NCBI RefSeq assembly: GCF_029784135.1
Contig: NC_073745.1
Location: 236,873,664-236,937,663, forward strand
Origin: Toxorhynchites rutilus septentrionalis
Lineage: Eukaryota; Arthropoda; Insecta; Diptera; Culicidae
Direction of reading: 5' to 3'
DNA length: 64,000 nucleotides
The position numbers and the translations under genes are program-made. This document shows positions 22,861-33,400 of this stretch, piece after piece; position 1 is the first letter of the stretch; the number at the start of each line of letters is the position of its first letter. The notes under the pieces are model-generated. The model did not search any database and was not told where the DNA came from. It worked only from the letters and a program-made list of their open reading frames with translations.

Positions 22861-23444
22861 TTTTCATTCACCATGTTCACAAATAAAAACGATCTCACAA
22901 TTCAACCGTTTACAAAACGAAGACATGTTATCATATCTGGCATCCTTGTGCTAGGTTGTTTACATGTAAAATGGAGTGGAATGAAACATCAAAAAACTCG
23001 ATCAGATGAGCTGAAATTAATCGCTTCGCTTCGCATCGCACCGCACCGCGTTTGGTATGTCCTCGGCTTCACATAAAAGAAGATTGAGGGTGGTTTTTTT
23101 GTGTTGCGTGAAGATATTCGAAAAAGTCCCGTCCCTGGCATTCCTGAAAGGATGGCTCAGTGTGTGAGCAAAATGTGAACAAACCGCATAAACTGTTCAA
23201 TTCGTTCAATTGTTTTCACATTGCATCTGATTCTCCAAAGTATTTATTTTTCGCCGGCTACACAATGGTTTTAGATTCTAGGGTAATTCCAGCGTTAAAA
23301 TTATTAATGAAACTTCAGCAGAATCAAAACGCTGCAACATGGAATAGTTCGATTAGTTTTTCCTCGTGAAGGGAAAATACGAAAAACACAATTTTTTTTT
23401 AGTACTACTTTGATAATTTTACAATACTACAATACTGGAGGAAA
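22861..23444. other. Region upstream of the THAP gene
   Basis: No certain coding exon. At 23263-23369 a frame MVLDSRVIPALKLLMKLQQN could be a relic exon. It is followed by a T-rich tract ending in tttttttttag (23393-23402), which could be an acceptor before the THAP gene's ATG. Confidence 0.3.
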
Positions 23445-24373
23445 ATGGATGTTGTGATTAAAACTGAACCTTATCACGAGGCTTGTGAGACTTGCAACGA
23501 GCTCTGTGAACCTTGTGACGAGCATTGTGAAACTCTTTATGAGCAGTGTGAATATCTTGATGAGCCTTGTGAACCTAGTAACGAGTCTTTTGAAAAGCGT
23601 GTCACGGACAGATGTGTGCTGCCAGTGAAGTGTAGAACGGTCATTTTAGCTGAGAAATACCTTACCGATCGATTAATTCTGAAAAGGACAGCTATATCGG
23701 ATACCAACTTACCGCAACCGACTTCGGACCCGAGAAAAGATTAAATTGCCAAGGGTCGCGCTGAACGAGGAGCCAGACGGAGTCAACTTGATGCCAATCT
23801 AGAAAACAGCCAAAAGTTCATCTGTGCAGGCACAGGAGATTCTCCCGGAAGAAAAATTCCCAATAAGATGGAAAATGAACCTGTGAAGCAAATGCCACGA
23901 TCACTCCCACCATACCAATAAAGTGTAGGACGGTATGCATAGTTCCAGGATGTCGTGAATGGTATGGTCGAGGTTGTACATTCCACAGATTTCCCAAACC
24001 GGAAGATAAAAAACGAATGAAAGCGTGGATCACAAATATTCGGTTGAAATATAAGCCGACTTTTTTTTGACAGTATGCAGCTCTCATTTCAGCGTTGCAA
24101 ATTTCATTACTCCTTGTAAGTTTTTGTTTTCTTCTACATGTTGAGAAACAATTGTTGTTTGTTTTTATTTCAGCTGCACAAAGAGTTACAGATCGGAAGA
24201 TATTGAAAAACACAACCGTACCGGATGTTAATTTACCACAACCAATATCTGACCCGAAAAAAAGTAAATTGGCTAAGGCTCGCGCTGAACGAGTAGCGAG
24301 GCGAAGTCAAATTGATGAAAATCAAAGGACAATTGCTCATCTACGCAAATTAAAATTGAAACAGGTGGTCTGA
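23445..24373 (+). pseudogene. THAP-domain gene, probably decayed
   Basis: Begins MDVVIKTEPYHEACETCNEL with a 7-residue repeat rich in Cys and Glu (about five units, 23478-23590). From 23920 a THAP zinc finger reads CIVPGCREWYGRG, then FHRFPKPEDKKRMKAW, and CKFH (a C-x4-C...C-x2-H pattern). The last part is in another frame after an eight-T run near 24066. A clean intron 24116-24173 (GTAAGT...ttatttcag) leads to a basic coiled-coil-like tail ending LRKLKLKQVV. The tail motif VTDR-LPQP-SDP(R/K)K-RAER-ARRSQ occurs twice (23607-23800 and 24183-24315), so part of the gene was duplicated. THAP fingers bind DNA and occur in P-element-type transposases and host regulators. The frame break may be real decay or a homopolymer sequencing error. 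Confidence 0.55.
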
Positions 24374-24614
24374 TTCGAGCTCCAGAAGCAGCTGCAGAGC
24401 GGCAACATGATTTGTGTTTTGAAATTCCTGGTTTTCCTGGTAGATTTTTTGAAAAACTCCTGTTTTTAATATACATGCAGATTTTCTAATTCAAATAAAT
24501 TAAATTTTTTCTCTGTTGAAGATTATCATAGAACGAGAAATATAGAAAGAAGTTGAATAAAAAAATACTCCCATATACAGGTAAAATGTTTACATTTTTC
24601 ATTGACCGTACAAC

Positions 24615-26130
24615 TTGGCAATCAATCATTTGAATATTGTGGGACTGTCAACAAACTACGTAGCTTCACGTCAGATTGTTATAGAAAAGCGTCCACTTTT
24701 GGTCCTCTTGTCAGAAACACACATAGTTGAAATAGAATCGTTTGATCAATATAGTATTCCGGGATATACAGTAGAACCCCGATTATCCGCGAAATAGTCC
24801 GGCTAGATCACCACGTATAACGAAAATCGCGGATCACGCAATAAAGGGCAAAAAATTAGATGCAACCACGAAAAAAGATATTTTAGCATGAAAACTATGT
24901 TTTATCAATACAGAAATTATTGAACTATCCATCTGTAAGGTCGTGTACATCAGTGATCAGATATTGTGAAAGCCATGACCAAAACAAAAGAGCTAGACTC
25001 TACCACTCACTGACAAATTTTGGGAATGTTTATAGAATTACTAGGGAACTCGCATTCGCGGATAATCCACACCGCGGATCATCCGCTCGCGGATAATCGA
25101 TTTTCTACTGTAATGTTGCTGCTTGTTTATCACATCCTAGACATACTGGCGGTGTTGCTATTGATGTCAGAGAATCAGTTCAATTCAATATTCGCTTCAA
25201 CGAAGTTATTGATGGTAACAACGAAGCATTACAGTTGAAAAAGATGGGTAATTATGGTGTTTTATATCACTCTCCTAGCTCTAGTGACCAACGTTTCGTT
25301 GAAAGTTTAGAAATGTTCCTTGATTCCAGCATATTAAATATATTGGCTGGTGATTTGAATATCAATTGGCGAGACAACCATAATTCAAACCATTTCAAGC
25401 GTTTAGCAGACTTCTTCAATTTTAAACAAACAGTAAATAATTTTACGCGTATTTCCAGGCACAGTAAAATTTTAATTGATCATGTTGATACAGTACAATT
25501 ACATACAATTTTGATACAGTTTGCTCTGTCACTGATACAAATTTGAAAATAACCGATCACGAGACCTCAGTTATTAATGTAGTAGATAATTTCGTTAATA
25601 ACGATGATTTTGTCAAATTAAAGTGCTGGAGGAAATATTCAAAACATGCAGTCTCGAATCTTGGGTTGAAAAGCCTGGATTTTCCATTCGGGACGAGTAA
25701 TTTAGATGAATCAGCTGCTGTTTTACCGGATGTCTTGAAAACGTGTACTAATCGATTAAGTTTGTATGTGTGGTACAATTTGAATCTTTGCGTCTCAAAC
25801 GCAAGAGAGACAGATGGTACAATAAATTTCGTAGAACTAATAATGAAAATCATTGGAATATATACACGAACGCGCGCAATAGATTTTCTCAAATTGTAAA
25901 GAAAAATTTGTTGTGAATATGTTCAGAGGAAAATTGATCAGCATCAAAGCAACAGCAAAGAGTTATGGAACATTTTGAAATCCCTAATGAAACCTAATAA
26001 TAGCAAACCGCGGTCCATAACTTTCAGTGGCACACTTGAACAGTCTGATCAGACAATAGCTTCTAAGTTTAACGATTAATTTGTCAATAGTGTTCAATTC
26101 ATGTTAACGACGAATGCCGAAGTAGTCGAA
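24615..26130 (+). pseudogene. Non-LTR retrotransposon, endonuclease to pre-RT region
   Basis: Starts MAINHLNIVGLSTNYVASRQ with LLVLLSETHI (APE endonuclease start), resumes after a MITE insertion with HTGGVAIDVRESVQFNI, then ILAGDLNINW and ISRHSKILIDHV, typical of the endonuclease C-half. Downstream frames give pre-RT sequence (WYNLNLCVSNARE; KELWNILKSLMKP). The reverse transcriptase is not present; the sequence decays after 26130. Frames are broken at several points. Related C-terminal sequence may be the piece at 41590-42200. Confidence 0.75.
24769..25110. mobile_element. Pogo/Tigger-like MITE inside the endonuclease
   Basis: Ends cagtagaaccccgattatcc and, in reverse complement, cagtagaaaatcgattatcc. 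TA flanks at 24767-24768 and 25111-25112. 342 bp, non-coding. Internal cgcggatcatccgctcgcgg. A 3' part of another copy is at 60040-60213. CAGT...ACTG ends with TA duplication are typical of pogo/Tigger MITEs. Confidence 0.82.
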
Positions 26131-27479
26131 GCGAAGCAATTGAGAGGAGAGTCGATTTTTATGTTCCGTCTTCAGAAATGTTGGATCCTTGCTAGAATTA
26201 ACCATGAATCAACCATCTTTCGCTGCTACCAAAAAACCACGTAAGCGCGGCATAGAACAAAGTCAAATGAGGGGCTTAGAATGCAAGGGGTGTAAGTGAC
26301 TTGATCGATTTCTCTTCATCAACTTTTTCTTTAGTGAATAACTCAATTGCAAAAACGTTCTAATTTAAGTTTGCTATAGAATCTGATAGGTGAGGTTCTG
26401 ACCTATCTTCCTATCTGAAACAAATCATTTAATTCTGCAAATATTAAAATCTATTGCCACACATGTTTATTTGGGCATCATACGAGAATGGATCATTTGA
26501 TTTGAGCTGTTCGTTTTGTTGTGTTATTAATCCAACTGATATTCGCGATATCTAGCTTCGAGTGCGCTGGTTTGAAGCGAAAATGGCGATGGAAATACAG
26601 AACACAGGAGTCCAGAGCTGTTTTCGGTGTATATCATTCCACTTCGGCATCTTTTGTTGTCATATCCACCATCCAACAACTAATCACCATCTTTTAATCA
26701 TCATCGATCGATTGTACCACTGATAGAGTGAATGAACAATTCCCAACAATCAAACTACATGGTCCTTTTCGGGGTCACCAAATTATTATCAAAGAATTCA
26801 ATCATGACATTTTTTGAACAAAGCCAAAATTAATATGCAACAACTAGCCTAACATAATCCTACGTCAACCATGTTGTAGATTTTATTACACTCTGCCTTT
26901 CCCTTGTTTGCAATCATGGATATTTTGCTCATGAAGTACCAGGACGCGCTTATTCTCAACGAGCTTGGTAAAGTTTGCGAATTTCAGATCCACTGGCTAA
27001 TTATTTGATGGCATTAGAACCATTCAAACTCAAACATTCTTCGGGCTTATTTTAATTATGTTTTATAACGATTCGTTGCTATTCGAGGCTGCTGTGAAAT
27101 TTTTGTCAGAATATTTTGCTTTTACCCTTTCTCGAAAAGTTGAGACGAATTTCTAAAATGCAGAAAAATCAAGATTGAGAGTCAATGTATAACTTCAAAC
27201 GGCCCTATCTAAAAAAAATGTGAGTAAATTGAGAGCGGATTGACGAGATTTGTTCGTTAGAGAATTTTTGATTATCTCCCATACGACTTTTCTCAATGTG
27301 TGAGCAATTAGTAGCAAAAAATCATTTGAATTGAAAAGACGTGAATTTCTAATTCGACTATTTAAACAAAATCCGCTATAGTTCCAACAAACAATCGCCA
27401 ATAAAGCTAAAATGAATAAAGTAATATGTCAAGAGTGATTAAATCGTTCATACACAACTTAAATGTTAACAAAATTCGG
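26131..27479. other. No supported gene
   Basis: Decayed AT-rich sequence with short frames only. Confidence 0.4.
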
Positions 27480-28210
27480 CTGGTTCGGGTCGCAAGAAAG
27501 GATTTAAATATCCAGAAATTGTGAAGAAAGTAGAAGCTTGATTACAGAGAAATCCTGGATACTCTAATCGTAAAATAGCGGTAAGAGCCCCCGCATACTA
27601 CAGATTTTCTGTCAACCAACAGTTTGGTCGGGTCGGGCTTCTGGTGCAAAAACCGACCCAACTGAATCGGCGTAATGTGCGCACGCCGACCAAACTATCG
27701 GCCGAAAAATCAGTCTGCAGTCTGCGTAGGCTCTAAAAGAGAATTGCAGTGATAGAACAGTTCGGCGAATGAACCCAGTGTAAACCTGAAGACATTCAAA
27801 GTTCAGAACCTTATTCATTCTGTGACTTCTCTCAACTCCCTGGCCAGAAATTTTATCCAGCGATGAAACGAGGAGATGTCAACGAAAACTTCAAAACAAA
27901 AAATAATGCAAAATTCCCAGAGAAGTTTCTTGTTTGGCAGACGATTTGTAGCTGTGGTGCCAAAAGCTAATCATTTTTGACCACTGGAAGTATAAATTCT
28001 GAAAGTTTTTTCAAAGAGTACCTACAAAAGCGTCTATTGCCATTCATTAGGGAACACAATGTATCTACATTCTTTTGATCAGATTTGACTTCATGTCATT
28101 ATTCCAAAGTAACTTTGAAATGATATGAACACAATAATGTGATCCTGGTTCCTAGAGACGCCAATCCATTTAACTCTCCTGAGTTTCGTCTGATTGAAAG
28201 ATTTTTTTTA
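27480..28210 (+). pseudogene. Tc1/ITmD37E-like transposase relic
   Basis: Fragments in several frames resemble the mosquito DD37E transposase seen intact-length at 48687: an HTH-like LQRNPGYSNRKIA, then VSCLADDL-type sequence, FFQRVPTKAS, and NPFNSPEFRLIERFF, which matches the last catalytic-Glu region (compare NAPELRPIEKYW). Many stops. A MITE splits it at 27585-27733. Confidence 0.6.
27585..27733. mobile_element. MITE, gagcccccgca family, copy 2
   Basis: gagcccccgcatactacaga at the left, ctgcagtctgcgtaggctc at the right, flanked by TAA on both sides (27582-27584, 27734-27736). 149 bp, inverted relative to copy 1 at 20277. Confidence 0.82.
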
Positions 28211-28221
28211 TTTACTATGAC

Positions 28222-29860
28222 TAAAGTGACCAGATGGTCAGAGGTCTAACGCGGGACACAAAAAACAAAACGTTAGGTATATACGTTATGTGAACATAAA
28301 TCATACTTTAGCGAGTCTAAACTGATCAGTATTATTTCTTTCTGAGTAACGGCACTCAGTTGGGATTTTTCGGTGGTTTAGATTTTGTTTACGCCCGAAA
28401 ATCGCTCGCTCAATCAGAACATTTACGCCTGGCAGGCACGATTCAAATTCTACAATTTTCTTCAAATTACCGAATGGAATGCTCGAAAATTCCAATTCAT
28501 TTTTCATCGATTTTAGTGTTAACGTATGCATTCAAAAAAATGGACTAATTTCGGATGGCGATGAAAGATAATTTATAGGAACAAATTTTCTTTAAATCTT
28601 ACGTTTATGAGGTCTACAACAAAAATGATTCAAGGCTGTTGATTCGCAGCAGCAGCACTGGAAAGCAACTTGATGATTTTTCCATACTGCAAGCTCCACC
28701 CCACAGCGAAGGAGTTGGACATCCTGAGGCACTTTGTGTCCGCCATATATAGCCGATCTGGTATTTACAATATCATCTCTTTGCCGCTCCTTAAGCCGGG
28801 AGTTCGAAGCAACCGGCCAAAATGAACATTTTTATGCGGAAGCGTCAGACGAGACTTGCCGTATCTGAGCAGCAGGCAATTACCCAGAAGGAGTAGCTTG
28901 AGGTGCTGATGAAAAACTTATTTCCGGCGAAAGGAGTGAAAAATTTCTTTTCGTACTCATAATGAAAGACGAAACATACTTGATGCTAGAATTCTACGAA
29001 TGACAGGGGACCGGGTACTTTACGTTCCCCAGGTAAGCGATGACGTCAAATATATCATTCACATCAAGTTCTCGAAGAAGGTCCTTCTCTGACAGACGTG
29101 AAGGGAATGTCCAAGCCGCTCTTCTTTCGAGTCATATGGTGAACAGGGAGATATATAGTTCCAAGTGCTTGCCGGAGTCGGGAAGGTGATGTGGTTTTTT
29201 GCCGAACCTGGTATCAGCCTATTATGCCAAAAGATCACTGGAGGATGGATCGACTGGAGATAGACATTGTCGCGAAGACCACCAACCTTCCCAACATTCC
29301 CCAGCTGTGCCCGATAGAAAACTTTTGGGCGAATGACCAAAATAGAGAGACATAGGTAATAGGTAATAGGTAAAATAACACGCCGATATACATCTTTTCA
29401 TCGGTCATCGGCCACACTAGTTCTTCCGGCTTATTTAAAACGTTAAGCCCTGACCGAGCTAGGGGACCAAAGATGAACTTTTAGTCTGACTCACGTTGGT
29501 CCCTGCGGATCAATAGGGGACTTTTATAAAAATCATTTTCCAATTTTGTTGCTGTCGCTTCCAGTTAACACTCTCTAAACAAAAGGCCCAATGTCGGTGC
29601 GATGAAACCAGCTCAACGTATTAATCTTTGAATGCATTAGGAGCGCTCTTGAACAGTCTGCCAAACAAAAGTTTTTTTTCAGGTTCATCCATTTAAGAAA
29701 ATCAACATGATCAAATTGTGATATTGAAATATATTGATATCGCGGGACATTTTCGTTTCTATTGCCAAATGCGGGACGTTTCGCGGGACGGAATCCTACG
29801 CGGGACATTTTGTTGAAATGCGGGACTGTCCCGCGTAACGCGGGACGTATGGTCAGTTTA
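28222..29860. mobile_element. hAT-type element with nested transposase relic
   Basis: Left end taaagtgaccagatggtcag and right end, in reverse complement, taaactgaccatacgtcccg. The 8-bp duplication actatgac lies at 28214-28221 and 29861-29868. The right subterminal 120 bp holds many gcgggac copies in both orientations; one is present at the left. Length 1639 bp. It contains no hAT transposase, only a dead DDE transposase of another type (28660-29345). Confidence 0.78.
28660..29345 (+). pseudogene. DDE transposase relic (Tc1/D37E type)
   Basis: Frames include MNIFMRKRQTRLAV, MKDETYLMLEFYE near the first catalytic Asp, and TTNLPNIPQLCPIENFWAND, which carries the final-Glu signature PIENFW of Tc1-type transposases. 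Multiple stops and frame changes. It was probably inserted into, or captured by, the surrounding hAT element. Confidence 0.6.
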
Positions 29861-29869
29861 ACTATGACT

Positions 29870-30415
29870 CTACATGCCATTGAGATTAGATTGAAAGATA
29901 TTGGGCTTTAATTAAAAGAAACTTGAAGTCAATGAAGAGACGAACCGGTAACATTGTAGAATTTCGTAGTAAGGTATCCGGAACTGCAGTAAAGTCCCTA
30001 ATGGAAAGCATATGTTAAAAGATAAAAGAGTTTTGCAAAAAATAAAATTTGTAAATTGTATTACTATCAATTTATCAATTAGCTTTTCATAATGGCGCCA
30101 TTGGTTTGGGCCTAAGTCCTTAATATCGTAATAAGGTATGCACTGAATAGTATCAATATAATGAGGGCACTGTGAGTGTAGCTCCCAAACTGCCACTGAC
30201 GTATTATCAAATCATTATTGGAACGAACGAGAATCATTATTTCCTATTAACCCTTCGTTGAACCGTCCATTTTACAGTTTAACCAATATATTTAGCAACG
30301 GAAAAAGGGTATTAATGTGTCAACAGGTGATCGATACTGTTTGTGCTCACGATCACTCCTTTTTTTAGCACTTTTTCCGCATCGCCGTTCCAGCTTCTCC
30401 AGTTGCATCAATTTG
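29870..30415. other. Upstream region of P450 gene A
   Basis: No coding signal. Contains a TTAACCCTT junction at 30248, a sequence seen at several repeat edges in this window. Confidence 0.4.
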
Positions 30416-30463
30416 AATAAAAGCAGGAAATTTTACGGAAACGTCTTAGTTTTAGTCGGTTCG
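30416..30463 (+). promoter_or_regulatory. Candidate core promoter of P450 gene A
   Basis: A TATA-like aataaaag (30416-30423) lies about 35 bp before agtcggttcgtg (30454-30465). A TATAAATA plus tcggttc pair also precedes gene B. The ATG is at 30478. Confidence 0.4.
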
Positions 30464-30477
30464 TGTAAAAGATTCGG

Positions 30478-33400
30478 ATGATGCTGTCGGCGGTGCTAGT
30501 GATAGGTTGTTTGGTGTTCATTGCGTTACTTCTGTACGATTGTCGTCTGCGACAAACCGATGCCTATCGCGCGGCTCGACAGTATCCGGGGGGTGTTATG
30601 TTACCCGTTCTTGGGAATATTCTGGAGATTTTGTTCAAAGACCCGGGTCAGTGCGAATGGTATATCCAACCTAATCAGCAGTTTCACATTTTTGTTCGTC
30701 AACCCAAACAGTGCAAGCCTTCGTGTACGCCCGGAAGTGTGCGAAGCGATACAGCCGTTCCTACCGACAATGGATTTTCGGGGATGTTATCCTGAACGTA
30801 GTTCGGGTGAAGGAAGCTGAACTGATTCTATCCAGTGTTAAGCATACGCGAAAGAGTGTCATCTATCGCTTTCTTGGTCCGCTGATGGGAGACGGTTTGC
30901 TGTGCAGCAAGGGAAGTAAATGGCGTGCACGGCGACGCATTCTGACTCCGGCGTTTCATTTTAATATTTTGAGCAACTTTTTGCTGGGTTTCCAAGAGGA
31001 AGCCGAGCGGCTGGTAAAATTTTTGGGAAAATATGCTGACGCGAAAAAGGAAGTGGAACTGCAGCAAATCATCACGAGATTTACGCTGAATACTATATGT
31101 GGTATGGGTGTTTTTGTTGTTGGATTGGTACCGTTGGATTTATACAGATATTTCTCAACATGACAATCAGAAACGGCAATGGGTGTAAAGTTGGATACGT
31201 ACAAGGAAGCGGACAGGTACCGATCGAAGGTTTACGAGGTCGGTGAAATGCTTGTACACAGAACGATGAATCCATGTCTATACGACGACGGGGTTTATAA
31301 TCTAATGGGATATCTGAAGCCTTTAGAAGATGCCGTGCAGCCTATTCATGATTTTACCAGAAGCATTATTCGCCAGAGAAGGAAACAGCTGAAGAAAGAT
31401 TTTCAGAAAAAAATTACGGAAGAGAATGTGTATGGTAAATGTGAAGATTGATGTACGAAGATAATTCGAAAGGTGTATTGCAGATACATTGGTATGAAGG
31501 AGCGGTGCGCCATGTTAGATACATTGCTGCTAGCTGAGGCGAATGATGCAATAGATGAGGACGGAATAAGGGAGGAGGTGGACACATTTGTGTTTGAAGG
31601 TAATATGGAAAAAATCCTGCTAAAAGATTCACATAAAAATTGACCGATCAATTAAATATCTGGTGCGAAACATCAGATAAGGAAAAACCGGTTCCTGTAA
31701 AATAAAATAGTTTACACAATTTAGGAATAATCATGCCCAGATATGTTCGAGACACCGTCCAAACCGTTCTTGGCACTGATGAATTTCAAAACGAAAATGT
31801 ACATGAAAATGTGCACGAAACATCTTAAAAGATGCAGAGCTGTAACAAAAATCCGAACAGTATTTATTGTGTGGTAGCGAAGGAGACGTCACTTTTAACC
31901 GGGAAACAACAATTGAAATCACGGAAAAACATACGATCGATTTAAAAAATCACAAATAAGTTATCCACGATTGAACAGTCATTCAACATACGATCGGACG
32001 GCAACACGGATTTCCAAATAGCCGAGTTGTTTAGTTTGATTTTTCAAATTGGTTTTTGTTTTCCAAGGCTAGAGGTGAATAAACTGAGAAAGCTTAAAGC
32101 CTCTATGATTCAAGACAACATCATTACACCAATAAATCCAAACATCCTACTGAATTTACAGAAGTTCCCTTCAGTCAAAAATAAAAATAAAATAGATTTT
32201 TAGAATGCATTGAATTTTCTAGAATAATGTATATTTATCCCTCAATATATATCAATATCTATCTAATAAAGCACAAAATCAACAATTCGTACAATTTCAA
32301 TGGTATGAAAAACGACCTACGTCCTATTTAATATTCCTCTACAGCTCTAGATTCTGTTCTACACTATGCTTGCTTTTGCATATTCTGAAGAGTGCGAAAA
32401 ATATTGTTCAACACAGTAGCAAAATAAAAACTCAAGTTGAATAGGGCGAGCATAGTATTTAGAGAACTTTCACTGATAGCCAACGAAATGCATCGACAAA
32501 TCTTGACTAAGATAGACTTTCAAGCAGGTACTCATATTAAATTTTTAGATTTTGTGATTTCATTAGTTTGTTTTCGAAGCAGTTTTGAGCTGTTGGAACT
32601 AGTTTTTAGGTCCATAAGTAATCAGTATTACTCAGACACCTTTTATCGTGAAGTTATTGTTAGTTATTGTTATACCATTTTATTGGCATACCGTTTTGTT
32701 CAACTGACAAAGAGGTATTAACGCTCGAAACCCTGCACCTCAAACGAAACGCTCTCGTTTTAAAAATTTCAAACTTAAACCTGAGTACAAATTCAAATAT
32801 AATTTGATGCTCTCTTCACCATACGGCATGCAAATCGACACGATGCCCACACCGGACAAAATTGCACCATACTGTGTGATATCTATTTTTCATTTTTCCT
32901 TAGAATTGAACAAAACCACTGTGTGTGTGACTAGAGACGTCGATTAATCGTTCCATTAATCCAAATAATCTAATATCTGCAATATTAATCCAGTAATTTT
33001 GTATCGAATAATGAAAAATCAATAATCGTGATTCATGAAAAAGGGAATCATTTTTTTTTCAAAAAATACAGTGCAAAATTTGTGTTACCGCCATGGTGTT
33101 TTGTCGAAATTCATCGAATATGCTAAACCATTTACGGTTGAAGCATAAAAATAATTGCCTGGTGGTGGCTGGGACTGGTGGTGAGACTGGGAAGAAGAAT
33201 TCAGCGTCTGCAGGAGTAAAAGGCAGAATTGGAGGAGGTGGTCTAAGCTCCCGTACTAAAGTGGTGGTACTCAAATTCATTGTATCAAGGAAAATATACC
33301 ATACTAGTGGTCATTAATTCTATAAATATACTTGTTTTGAACTAGTAGTTTTAGTAACCAAGCAGAAATTGTCAAACAATTTCAACAACATTCGAAGAAC

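Noticed and set aside
32437..32721. 94-codon frame in P450 A intron
   Set aside because: Hydrophobic AT-rich translation without motif; no support for a nested gene.
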